Positions 37,790-61,869 of a stretch of 64,000 nt of DNA are shown one piece after another. This DNA comes from Pseudorasbora parva (Eukaryota; Chordata; Actinopteri; Cypriniformes; Gobionidae). Every line of letters starts with the position of its first letter. The stretch's first letter is position 1. The position numbers were made by a program, and so were the translations under genes. The notes beneath the pieces were generated by a model that saw only the letters and a program-made list of their open reading frames with translations, was not told the origin of the DNA and did no database searches. Where the stretch lies: contig NC_090184.1 of the NCBI RefSeq assembly GCF_024679245.1, positions 8,836,047 to 8,900,046 of the forward strand. Reading direction: 5' to 3'.

Positions 37790-39879
37790 AGTGCAGGAGG
37801 AGTTCAGCTTTTTGTCATTTTATTCATGTAATGTATTTGGCATTTCACACAGTGAACAGAAATGGTTCATTTTCTTTATGACAATCAGACCATTAATACA
37901 GTGTTGGTTTTGTTGTGGTTGTTTAGGTTTTTACCATTAATCACTCTTTGCACCATTATTAAATTCCATCATGAATTTTCAGTTTTTGGTTCAGGTTTCA
38001 CTGATGTTTGGAAACATTTGTACACAAACCATGAAGTGTTTTCTATTGTGAAAGTCTTTTATTGTATTATATTCTCAGATCATTTTAAAGTTTATTGGTT
38101 AAATGTTTAAAATTGTTAAATAAAGACATGGTAATATGTGTTTTAAGTGTGTCAATTTGTCTTAAATTAGATTTCATTATTTTGTCATTTTATCAATAAA
38201 AACAATAAAAATGTTCCATTTACATTATCTAAGGGCACACAAATGCAAGTATTCTGGGATTGTGATATGATCAGAGTTTACTGGATGGAGATTCAGAAGA
38301 TTATTGGTAAATCTTTTGCCCTTTCTCTGAGTATCTTTTGAACTGTAAAGCTGCGTTTTCTCTGCGTTATGATTTTCACCTAAAGTCTAATGCTTTCTTG
38401 CATAAATGTTCTCCTAGAACTTAGGAATGTATGTTGAATGCCTTTAATCTCTTGATTTCTGTTCATTCTGGTCCTGTCGCTCATTATACCTTCAGATTGT
38501 TCACCATTGTATGAGTTACAGTGAGATACCTGTCCCACTGTCGTGTTATTGTAAAAATATTGCAAAACAGAAACAAAAAATGGCACTTAAACATGGTTTA
38601 TTTTAGCAGTGAAAAAAAAATTCAAATACATTTTATATTTTTTATGTCCTTGTTCAAACTCTTTTTCTGAACATCTGCATGATTGAAAATGTAATGTTGA
38701 GTTTCAGTTCAATAAAACAGTGAATACCGGTAGTAAGTGACTTATATTTTAGATAGATATTAGGCATTATATTTTACCTCATGTACTGCACATGATGATT
38801 TTACATGTTTAAAGTATAAAGTATACTTTAAAAAGTATAAAACTTGCATTTCAATGAGGAAAAATTAACTGAATGCACCAAGTAAAGCTTTTGACGGAGC
38901 ACAGTACCCGAGAACAATCCTTCTCAAGCCGGTCCAGGACCCAGTTGTTCAAAAGTTTGGTCTTGATTTGGAAAACCCGTGTTTTGCTATCCAGAATCAG
39001 GTAATCTTTCTTATTTTTGTGCTGGAGCACTGCTAATCTGGATTTGCAGTGCTCCAAATGGGGTTACTTTCATAATGTAGGATGCTAGCTATAAAGAACC
39101 ACAGGTATAGAAGAGTCTAAATCTATTGACTCTCTTCATTTTAAATTTATATGGAAAAAAGAATTGGAACACATCAGCAGGAAATCTTCAATACAGTCAT
39201 AGTCTTCTCTACAGGAGGTTTAAATGTTTAATGTTTGTTTTTTTAAATAAATTGGTTGAAAAAGTTTAATGGGGAATTCCGTTTGTTTCTGGATTATTAG
39301 TTTGATTTTTAAGAACCTTTTATTTTTTGCTTTGATGTGATTTTTAAAATTTCAAACTTTAAAGCTATGAGTCATGGAAGCTGGTGTATTAAACAACTTT
39401 TTTGTCATATCAAATTAGCAATCTTAAATTGTTCCCAGTGTTAGTCGTAATTGTATTTTTACTAGTGATAATTCAATTGTAGAGCTCTCTGAATCCGTTC
39501 TTACCCGTAAAAATGCAATTACTATAGCGCTGGGAACAATTTAAGATAAACTGGCTTGCCAAAGTAAAGGGCGAATTAAATTAATAGACTCCATAATAAG
39601 ATTATGTCCACATGTTTCCTCCCTTGTGCCGTTTTGCGCATTTTGGACAGAAGCAACGACTCAATCCAGACTGTAGGCCTAGTGGACGCGTTTGTGCAAT
39701 TTCTCATTTTTGTATTATTTTCGGTGGAAAAATAATTCCACCGAAAATAATTGTCTAATAATAATAATAATAATGACTGTTCAGAAACCATAAATCTCAT
39801 TTAAAAAACGTCAAAATTAAATCTGTAGCTATTTAATAAAGTATTCAGATTGGATGTGTGATCACGTGCTCTACCCATG

Positions 39880-40070
39880 CACGTGCATTTTAGTTGCTAT
39901 AACGACGCGTTATGAATTCTGAATGCATATGTACGATAGATGTGCTTGCGTGCATTTTAGTTACTATAGCGATGCGTGTTATGAATTCTGAATGAATATA
40001 TACCATAGACATGCATGTGCATTTTAGTTGCTATAGCGACGCGTGTTATGAATTCTGAATGAATATATAC
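39880..40070. repeat. Three-copy minisatellite upstream of kinase copy 3
   Basis: Same array as 20901-21098. Here it is followed directly by the 5' region of copy 3 with no foldback insert. Confidence 0.75.
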
Positions 40071-40436
40071 ACACGCGAACCGATCTCTATCTGTTGGTTT
40101 GATTCACCAATTCACAAACTTGCAGAATATTTTCTGTGCTGCTGATTTTGCGATCTTGAAGGAAATTTCTGAGAGAGACTTTTATTCTTGAAGAACATCG
40201 GAAGATTATATCCTTTATAAAGTTATATTTTTTGTTCATATTATCTTTGAGGATACTTTTAATTTATTGTTCTTTTCTTATTTTAGCAGGAGTTTGGAGT
40301 TTTATTTAATTTTTTTGTTTTATTTTATTATTATTTTATTTTGGGAGGAGTATTTCTAAGGAGAGTTGTAGGTTATTGTATATTGTATTGTATTTTGTAT
40401 TGTGTTGTGTTTTTTATTGCAGTTTGGACTCGAAGG

Positions 40437-52244
<11,808 letters not shown>

Positions 52245-53527
52245 CCTACTGTAGATTGGAGAAGTTCAGGAGATTCACTCGATCAGTGATTTCAGCAGGT
52301 GTGAGGAAGTGTAACAGACAGAGTAGGATTATTATAAGTTGTCTTATTTCACAGTTGCGTTCTTGTTATAGTCAAGTCACCTTCATTTATAAAGTGCTTT
52401 ATACAATACAGATCATTTCAAAGCGGCTTTACTGTAATAAACAGGAAAATATACAGTGTAATAAACTCTAAAAATCATTCATGAGTTGATTTGTTCATAT
52501 AATCTTTGTATTGAATAGGAAACAACATACTTGCTGTCCTTGGTGGAGGGCTTGAGCTCGAGACTTGAGCCGAAGCCTGATGTCCAACCCCAACCTGACT
52601 GGGAACTCAGAGCCTGTCCACGTCTGAGCAAGAACACGAGAGACTGCAAGACTGGGAAGAAGTCATCCATCATCACAGCCACATTTGCTTTGATTTTAAA
52701 CGTCAAGACAAGTCATCTTTATTTATATAGCGCCTTATATACGACCGATCTTTACTCACAGCAGCTGGAATATTTGAACTTGTCATTTTGATGGCGGATT
52801 GTAATCCAGAAAGGTCCAAACGACAATCATCAGTGACAACTGGAGATTCACCCGTAGTCAAAAGCAAAAGATTCGTCTGAAACCTGCAGGAAACGCTAAT
52901 ACACGCTAAATACACGGAGTCACGCAATACTGATGTTTTTAGCATGAACAATTTGAGAACAAAGTTTTGCGGGGGAAATTTTTCTCATAAATTTCATGGA
53001 ATTGTTTTTAGATACTTCACCTTTAAATTCACGTTTTATAATTTGTGGAATTGTTAATTTGCAAAGCTTTAATTATTCATCATAGCCCCTAAGCTAACTG
53101 AGTAGCGACAATCAATTCATTCAGTTTATTGACACCCCTTCAGTCAAAAAATATTGGCATTTAATTCAGATGTATTTCTTTGATTCTGTTATTTGATTTA
53201 AAATAATCCATCGGAAAAGTGAAGTCAAACTTTCGAAGTATTATTTTATTCATATAGTGGATTTTAATTATGATGTATGATTTTGCTTTACTACCGTACA
53301 GTATTCTGAACGCTTCTACTTCTGTTAAACGTCATCAGTCGCTGCCCAATACTGTTCCATTTCAAAGTTTACATCTAGCCAAGAATAGTTTAAATCCCCG
53401 GATTTGTCCTTGATCCTCCCCTTTTATCGAGGATTTATCGAGAGGCGACTTTAGCAGACTTGAGACAGACAGGTATCCCAGAATGCATCTCGTTGCAACA
53501 ACAAGTGTCAATAGCAGATGAGAAACC
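52245..53527. other. Diverged 3' flank of kinase copy 3
   Basis: Matches the other flanks up to about 52780. It then continues into sequence (gatggcggattgtaatccag onward, to about 53340) found elsewhere only in the inter-cassette spacers. No gene recognised. Confidence 0.65.
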
Positions 53528-54052
53528 CTAGCCTGACAAGCCAGACCCACTTCAAGATGTTTGGTCTGGAAACTCACCATTGACAGCTCAATCCGAGGGG
53601 CGGGATAAACGGTTCTTTCAAACTCCCTCTGCACGCGATAGGATAGCGCTACAACCAACCAGAGCAACGAAGGTGAAGCAGAGCTAGTTGACAGATAAAA
53701 CTTTCACCGTATCCGTTCGGCAAAACTCCGAACACATCTTCCCTTCTTAAGAATGACTTCAGTGCCGTTCTTTGTTCTTTTCTCAGAGAAAAGCTTAACT
53801 CCAAGTCTTCCAGAGTCGCGGTCAAAGCTGATTCGAAAGACCGCTGTTCGCTAGTTTCTGTGTTTACTAGAAGCACGCAAACGCAACTCGGCCGTCGTTA
53901 TATTAAGCCCCGCCCACTGACTCTATACATGATGTGATTGGCCCGACTAGAGTTTGGCGTTTACAGCTCAGAAGTGAATTGAGAGTTGCTAGACGACACT
54001 CGTGGCAGATTAGATTTGCTGCTGCTAGGGTGCGTCTAGAATTCTAGGCTAG
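53528..54052 (-). pseudogene. RecQ-helicase-like fragment in a dispersed repeat, copy 2
   Basis: The minus-strand frame 53649-53876 encodes LEDLELSFSLRKEQR, TALKSFLRREDVFG and PNGYGES. This resembles the start of the RecQ helicase core, where the motif I Lys should follow the Gly. Here it is Glu, as in the copy at 10736-11179. The surrounding repeat begins ctagcctgacaag and ends tctaggctag. The family match is by recall. It looks like a gene fragment captured by a non-autonomous element. Confidence 0.65.
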
Positions 54053-54215
54053 AGAAGCCCAGCGTAATTAAAAAATACTACTGTTAATGTGTCACGAAAT
54101 GTTCTTGTTTAAAGTTCAAACCTGTAGTTTATTCATAAAGAGATTGCCTATTTGAATTTGATCTGCCGTTTTCAGAGTTGTGAGATCCAGTCGATCACCG
54201 GGCGCTCAGCGCTCT

Positions 54216-55232
54216 TTAAAGGGGGGGTGAAACACTCAGTTTCAGTCAATCTCATGTCAATCTTGAGTACCTATAGAGTAGTATTGCATCCTTCATATCT
54301 CCGAAAAGTCTTTAGTTTTATTATATTTATAAAAGAAATATGGGCTGTACCGAGTCTTTCCGGAAAAAAACGAGCGGTGACGTCCTCAAGCGTGGAGAAA
54401 CCCTTGCTATCGATCTCAGCTAATAGATATATGATCCAGAATCTTTTTTTGTTTATGGACTATTGTATGTGACTAAACCTTAGCAGTAGCAAGCAAAACG
54501 GTTTTGCACGTCAGACTAGTGTAACGTTATACAGAACAACAATGGAGTCCGTTAGCGCATTTGAATGACGAAGCACGCGATCGTGTCGTTTACTGATGTT
54601 TACTCACGCGACGATAGGCAACAGCACAGACATTTGAAGCAGTTTTACTCACCGGCTGCTTCCAAAGCAGGACCGAACCTTTATCGCTGGGACCGCTCCG
54701 TCAAAAACACACTTCTTGGAGTGTGGAGATCCACTTTGCGATGCGACTGAAGCGATGTTGTGAAGCTTCCCGTCATTTCTGCGTTCAAATCGGGTCAAAT
54801 GCAGCGCTGCCTTCCCGGAATGCTGTGCTGAAGCGTTGAAGTCGCTTAATGTCAAAGTGGAGGAATGAAGTGGAGCGCGGCGCGGACTATAACCGACATA
54901 AGTGTTCACGGACGACTGGATCTGCAGCTGAGCGAGTGTTTATGGGCGTGCATTTCCTCTCTCGCTCTGGTCACGCGCGCACCCTACCGGGAGAAGAGCC
55001 CGTACGGCCCATACAAGAACCTTCTGCTCTAGTAACGTCAAGTCGAGCCATACTCGAAAAAAACACTACGAAACTTGTGAGAAACCGGAAGGAGTATTTT
55101 TAACTCAGAAATACTCCATCAAACGTCCAACATTAGTTTTTGAAACTTTGTCTATGTTTAGGATGGGAATCCAAGTCTTTAACAGTGTAAAAAGCTCAGT
55201 ATGCATGAAACAGCATTTCACCCCCCCTTTAA
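54216..55232. mobile_element. TTAA-flanked inverted-repeat element
   Basis: Both ends are an A/T-flanked seven-G tract followed by gtgaaa: ttaa-agggggggtgaaac at the left, and the complement at the right ending in ttaa. Kolobok or piggyBac type by target site. Short frames inside are not recognisable proteins. Confidence 0.75.
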
Positions 55233-56730
55233 CCCCGCCCGAGAGCAGCCTTTCCTCGGCTAGTTCTTCTGATGTTTGCCGCTGATGTCTCTGTAGTGGT
55301 TAAACATGAGATATCATTTGTCTAACTGGCAAATCATTTTGGCTGAGCTAGGGCAAAGTGAAGTTTCATAACTTTGTATTTTTAGGCGTGTTTAACTGTT
55401 GTAGCCTAGCACTGACTTTGTATGTTTGACTGGATTGTTTGCTTTATTTCTTGTATAGCTTCGTATACCTTTATAATGTCTATTTGATCTTACATAAACT
55501 GATATTTTACAAAGACTCAATTGTTGCTTTTTTATGTCATATTTAATTTATTGCATTGATAAATATATATGCACACTTATTGTCTGAACAACATATTAAT
55601 ATTTCAAATATATTTTGTAATAAAAAAAAAGTAAACAAAAAGCGGCAGGGTTGTTTTTTATATTTTGTTTTGTTATAAATATACATGCAGTGAAGATAAT
55701 AAAGGTACACTTTACCTAAACCACATTTGTGTGGTTATTAAAATGTTTAAGATTGTTTTAAATTTAAATGGTGTTTTATGACTGTAGTTTAAATTACACT
55801 CAGGGCCATTTTTTGGGATTTCCGCCAGCATTTGGCCTACCCAAATTGAAAAGCTTCCTATACACACATACAGTGGTCAAAATTTCGGTGTCATTTTACA
55901 GGAAACCCTTTAAAGTGACATAAAACACTGCTAAAAGTCATAAACATGGAAGTATATGTTGTCTAAGCTGTAATAACCCCCCCAAAAAAGTAGGCGCTTT
56001 TTGATTTTTTTCCCCATAAATTCATTTTTGAAAGTGTGTAACTCAGGCCCTGTGTGCTCTAGGAACCTGCAGACAGTTTGGGCTATTTCCACTAAATTCC
56101 AGAAAATAGAGGAAAAAAGAAGTTTGTCTGTGTCATGTTGTATGCAAGATTTATTCAAATGGGAGTGAAGGGATGACCCTCTTTTTCCGCCCTCCCCCTC
56201 CCCTGCTACCCCCATAGACATAATATACGTAGACGCCTCATGACGTGCTGGAGCGTGATCCAGCGTCGCCGCCATATTGGTTGGGTCTCTCCACTCAACG
56301 CTAACATTCAGAGTCAATCGGAATCAACGGAAAGCAAGCAATTATGCCCGTATTTTTTTCCGGCCTATGGTCTGAAGGGATGACCCTAATTAATTTAGTT
56401 TTCATGGATGGCAAGAATAATCCTATCAAGTCTTTCTGTAGAAATGCCATGATATGGGCATAAGAGTCACAAGTTCAGCCATTTAAATCTGTTTTAAACC
56501 TATTATTTTCCCTAGCCTATATGTTTTCGTGCAGAAAAACATGTCTCACTTGTTCAAGGCCTTATATTAAATGGTTATTTTTATTTTACATTTGAACATT
56601 TTAAATATGTCACATTCTCTGTGTCTAAGAATTATGTGTAACAACATGAACGTGAAAGAAATAATATGACTGAATATACAGTCAAATGGAAAACACTTTA
56701 CAACATGTTACACATTCATTCATTCATTTT
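55233..56730. other. Resumed kinase-unit flank with a half foldback
   Basis: From about 55425 (tttgactggattgtttgc) the flank of copies 1 and 2 resumes. It includes only the left arm of the foldback (about 55817-56170), followed by a different repeat containing gtagacgcctcatgacgtgc (about 56215-56290). 56390-56730 matches 10170-10540. No gene recognised. Confidence 0.6.
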
Positions 56731-56989
56731 TTTTTTTTTTTTTTTTGGACCGATATAATTTATTGCATCTCTTGTTTTTAATTTGGTAAGATATCAAATA
56801 CACTGCTGAACAATAACCACTAATATCTATAATATTATTCTCTGATTTTTTATGCCGATTTTATGATTGGTTTATATATTACAGACACTTGTGCATTAAG
56901 TCTCCATTGATTTTATGCAATGTAAAAAAACAAAAACAAAAAAATTCTTATGTAAATCATCTGTTCTCTATGTTAATATATATTAAAAT

Positions 56990-57830
56990 GCAATTTATTC
57001 CTGTGATCAAAGCTGAATTTATCATTACTCCAGTCTTCAATGTCACATGATCCTTCACTAATCATTCTCATATGAGGATTTGATGATCAACATACATTTA
57101 TGATTATTATCAGTTGTGCTGCTCATGGTGATGCTTACATTTTGTTGAAACCATCTAAACATTTGTGGTCAAATTAAAAAAGAGAGAAATGAATACTTTT
57201 ATTGATCAGACATGCATTCAATTGATCACAAGTGATATTTATAATAATACAAAAGAACAATAAATGCAAATAAATGCTGTCCATTGAACTTTCTATTCTT
57301 CAAAGAATCCTGAAAAATAAAATGTATCATGGTTTCCACAACATTTTTAAGCAGCAGAACTGTTTTCAACACAGATGATAATCATAAATGTTTCTTGATT
57401 ATAAAATCATCATATGAGAATGATTAGTGAAGGATCATGTGACACTGAAGACTGGAGTAATGATAAATTCAGCTTTGATCACAAGAATAAATTACTATAT
57501 ATTCACATAGGAAAAAAGCTGTTTTAATTTGTAATAATATTTCACAATATTACTGTTTTAACTATTTTTTATTAAATATGTGCAGCCTTGGTGAGCAGAA
57601 GATAGGCTACTAAACATTAAAAAAGCTGCATTATTCATATGATAGGCTACTTTATTGTCAATAAATAGGCTACATTGAGATGGCTTGAAAAACACACATA
57701 AAGCATATTGTCGCACTCGTCTGATTGTCGTCGTCACGTTTCAGCTCATAACGATTGTTTTCCTTCAGCTGCAGCTCCAGCGTGATGGTATTACTTCTAC
57801 GAATCCACTTTTGGACTTTCAGTGAGAGCT
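56990..57830. repeat. Inverted copy of the hAT interior, itself foldback-shaped
   Basis: Contains internal arms (tgatccttcactaatcattc near 57049 and its complement near 57420). The whole block is an approximate reverse complement of 42965-43800. Confidence 0.7.
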
Positions 57831-58450
57831 AGTGATGGGAAGTTCGGTTCTTTTCCGCGAACCGGTTCTTTCGGACAGTTCGTTTCAATGATCCGGTTAA
57901 AAAAACCCGGATCACCGGTTCTTTTACGTCTTTACGTAATGACGTCATTTTTATCATCCCGGCGGATGAAAATACATTTCAAACACATCCCTATAAAGTA
58001 TTTGTAATCAAAGTACTATTAAACTATACTAAGTATAGTAATAATTATTATTGACATCATCATCTTGGATACATTTTTTCATTTATGTTTTGCAACAGAA
58101 CCCAATACAGTTCACCAAATCGAACTGAATTGATTGTTACAACATCTACTTCAAGATATTAGTTTTATTTCTAGTTTGAGAGACTGTCACTGTCGTGCAA
58201 ACACTGATGTTTTTTCACACGGATTAAATAAACTTACGTTGACATAATACTTACACAAATCCTCAGTTCACCCGTGCTCATGTATTATCAGCATCAGCTG
58301 TCCCAGTCCGAGAGAAACAGTTCGGTTACGACGCTCTTACGCATGCTCAGTATCTCCGCTCACCGGTTCTCAGAATCGAACATGTCCGATAGAAACGGTT
58401 CTCGATTCTGTACTGGTGATCCGTTGCAAACCGGTCGATCTGACTCGAGA

Positions 58451-58453
<3 letters not shown>
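57831..58453. mobile_element. Probable truncated hAT end
   Basis: Begins agtgatgggaagttcggttc and carries several accggttct motifs at both sides, typical of a hAT subterminal region. The right end is replaced by a microsatellite. No transposase seen. Confidence 0.5.
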
Positions 58454-58489
<36 letters not shown>

Positions 58490-58511
58490 GTGTGTTGTGT
58501 GTGTGTGTGTG

Positions 58512-58590
<79 letters not shown>
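58454..58590. repeat. (GT)n microsatellite
   Basis: About 137 bases of GT with a few tt interruptions. The long Cys/Val or His/Thr frames across it are artefacts. Confidence 0.95.
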
Positions 58591-58596
<6 letters not shown>

Positions 58597-59034
58597 CATA
58601 GGGGGTGCTGAGCTGCGAACTGCTGCAAGCTGAATATCAAACCTACTGTTTTGATTACATTTTAATATGTGTATCGATTTAGAAATTAAATAAGATAAAA
58701 GCTGATCCTGAAAATATCATGCATTATTGATAAAACAAATAAATGTTTAATTTGACCGTTTTACAATCCATTGTTTCCAAACTTTAAAGTAATACAGTGA
58801 TGAGACAGATTTCCCAGCCAACACGTGTATGTGGGGCCCATGTGAATTAAACATGGGCTACAGGGGTACAGAGTGGGCATGGGCTCAAAATGGGCATCTA
58901 ATCTGGGGCCCACTTGGGTGAACCAAGTAGGTCCCACATGGGCAAACCCAGCTGGGCTCCTCATGTGTGACCTATAGTTGGTTCACTAATGGGAAATGAG
59001 AACATGGGTGGGAAATGGGCTATTCAGTGGTCTA
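58591..59034. other. Dispersed repeat with catgggc motifs
   Basis: About 58815-58980 repeats catgggc and gggcccac motifs. The remainder is AT-rich. No gene recognised. Confidence 0.5.
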
Positions 59035-60836
59035 ATTCATTCACAGTCAAGACAAGTGCAAACAGTCAATTCCAAAGGTTGATTACATGGGTAGATAGGA
59101 CACAAATATGCACCCTTGGAAAAAAAAAGTATTGTTATTTTGACACTTGAACACAATGTGACTTTAATCTAATCAAAATTTTAAAAATTCCAATACAATA
59201 GCAATTTTATTTTGTGATCACAGAGCAGTGCCACAGGGGCCATTTTAGCTTTTATTATAAAAGTCTAAAATATGGGTCTGCCCATAAGGGTTAATGACTG
59301 GACCCAGATAGGGTTTATGTAGGGCTCTTATTATATAAAGATATATATAATAAGGGTATATAAAGATGGGCTAGCATAGTTTCTGTATAAGTTATCTTAT
59401 AGTGAACCCCGTAATACAAACATTACATGTAATCCTCTAAACCAGTGGTTTTTAAACCTGTCCTAGAGGACCACCAGTCCTGCAAATTTTGTATGTCTCC
59501 CTTATCAGACACACCAATTTAGTTCTTGCAGTCTCAACTAATGAGCTGATGAGTTGAATCAGGTGTGATAAATGAGGGAGAGACAGGGCTGATGTCTGTG
59601 TCTAAACTACACTAAAATGTTAAAGTTAATCAACAGAAACCAGTAGTCATGCTATACTTTATCAAACAAGGGTTATTTAGAATAACTTGAAAACGATTAA
59701 ATTACAGTAACAACTTTATTTGACAAAAGTACCACAAAACAAAAAAACAAAAAGTAGAGCTCCTGACAGACATAATTTGACAAAACTTGTATTGTTTATA
59801 GATGTACATCTCTACACTTAAATTTTATGCATTTCACAAACAAAAAGATAAAAACAGAGCAGCTCCTCACTCCCCCAGAATCGCTCGCCCAACAGCCCTT
59901 TGAAAAAATTTCAAAATAATAAACCATTGTGTCACTTTTTTAAAATTCTCTTTTTCACATTTAAAGCTTTTTGGGGCCCCACATCTAGTTGATCTTGATG
60001 AAATGGTCTGTAGGGTCAGACAAAAACAGATGGCGACGAAATGACACAAACTGCAAAAGAATTAAGGTGAAGATTTAAGTGTGAAAACATCAGAAACCCT
60101 TTGGTCTCCAGCTCCCCGATTTTCCAGAACTGCAACCTACCTGGAGTCTCCAGGAAAAAAAAAAAAAATGACCCACTTAATAAGAATCACAAGTGGATGT
60201 ATTATTATTAAAAAAAAACAAAAAACAATTCAGTTATGGTTTCAAACCTGTCTTGGCGTTCCACCAGCCCTGCAGATTTTGTACGTCTCACTATAGCTGA
60301 CACACCCAGGTTTTGAAATCTCTACTAATGAGCTCATGAGTTGAATCAGGTGTGATTGATAATGGAGACATACAAAATGTGTTAAGTATAAAGTAAAGAT
60401 CCTGGTGTAACCTATTAACAATGACTCATTACCTAACCCTGCAGAAGACATTCCAATTTGTTCCTTATTTGGAACATTATTCTAAAGCCATTACTAATCG
60501 GAAACTAGTGGTTCTGTGCCTAAATAAAATGTATTAAAGATTTATTCAACATTAAACATTTGAGAAAGGAAATATTTAACTTAATGTGTACACTTTTATA
60601 ATAAAAGCTAAAATGGCCCCTGTATGGCACTGCTCTGTGATCACAAAATAAACAAAATAAAATTGCTATTGTATTGGAATTTTTAAAATTTTGATGAGAT
60701 TAAAGTCACATTAATTGTGTTCAAGTGTCAAAATAACAATACATTTTTTTCAAGGGTGCATATTTGTGTACTATCTACCCATGTAATCAACCTTTGGAAT
60801 TGACTGTGTTTGCACTTGTCTTGACTGTGAATGAAT
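59035..60836. mobile_element. Element with about 230-bp terminal inverted repeats
   Basis: The left arm (59035-59265; tcacagtcaagacaagtgca near its start) is the reverse complement of 60597-60836. Inside, 59445-59600 and 60235-60385 are diverged direct repeats sharing gagttgaatcaggtgtgat. No transposase is recognised. Confidence 0.75.
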
Positions 60837-60837
60837 T

Positions 60838-61088
60838 AATAATTCATTACATTTATATAGCGCTTTTCTAGGCACTCAAAGCGCTTTACATAGAAGGGGG
60901 AATCTCCTCAACCACCACCAGTGTGCAGCATCCACTTGGATGATGCGACGGCAGCCATATTGCGCCAGAACGCTCACCACACACCAGCTGATTGGTGGAG
61001 AGGAGACCGAGTGATGAAACCAATCAGGAGAGGGGGCTGAACAAGGCTTAAGACACAGAAAGAAATTTCTGAACGGATATGCTGTTCC
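60838..61088. repeat. Common teleost dispersed repeat
   Basis: Contains ttatatagcgcttttctagg and cagccatattgcgccagaac, a sequence widespread in fish genomes by recall. Its class is not certain. Confidence 0.55.
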
Positions 61089-61346
61089 CAGAGTGCTGTA
61101 TCAAGGTACCTCAGTGTGAAGTCTGTAGGAAGGAAAAAGTGTGGCAAAAAACGCTGCACAACGAGAAGAGGTGACCGGACCCTGAGGAAGATTGTGGAGA
61201 AGGACCGATTCCAGACCTTGGGGGACCTGCGGAGGCAGTGGACTGAGTCTGCAGTAGAAACATCCAGAGCCACCGTGCACAGGCGTGTGCAGGAAATGGG
61301 CTACAGGTGCCGCATTCCCCAGGCCAAGCCACTTTGGGCACTTTGA
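61089..61346 (+). pseudogene. Tc1-type transposase DNA-binding relic
   Basis: The frame encodes QSAVSRYLSVKSVGRKK, KIVEKDRFQTLGDLRRQW and ATVHRRVQEMGYRCR. These are the paired HTH part of Tc1 transposases. It stops before the DDE catalytic domain, so only about a quarter of a transposase remains. Confidence 0.85.
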
Positions 61347-61869
61347 GTTTTGTGTGTGTGTATGTTTGTTATATATTGTTGTTTATTAAACAAAAATAAC
61401 TATTCATGGTGAAAAAAGTGTTTAAGTGTGTTTAAGTTTTTGGCTTTGTCCTGTTTCTGAAGTGGATTCTGTGAAGGTTTTCTTTAAGTAGCTTATAAAA
61501 CACACGAAGGAACAATCTCAAATCATTGCATTGGGGCTGTATTTAGCTAGCAAACTATAAATGTAGATTCATGTGGAACAATTTGTTTATCTAGACCTTG
61601 AACACATTGGACTTTAGAGGCAAGTCAACAAATACGCCTAACCATTTTCCAGATGTCTGATTGGCTGTTGGAGTTGTTGACTGTTGGAGTTGCCTGGTTA
61701 TATGTGAGGAAGCTATGAACGTAATACTCGAGATCACGTAGATGTGAATTTGACAACTTGCACAACAAATATTCTTATGTGTAGCACATTCTGATTACGT
61801 GGTGTTCAGTCTGTTGGTCGGGGTACATCTGAACTTTGTGTGAGCGATCACAAATCAAGAGGAAAAATC

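Noticed and set aside
54565..54909. Sense and antisense frames of 61-86 codons in the TTAA element
   Set aside because: No recognisable transposase or host motif; chance frames within a non-autonomous element.
61840..61869. Ten-codon upstream extension of the 62-kb gene beginning with GTG
   Set aside because: Vertebrate initiation at GTG is unlikely, and ATG at 61870 has a strong context.
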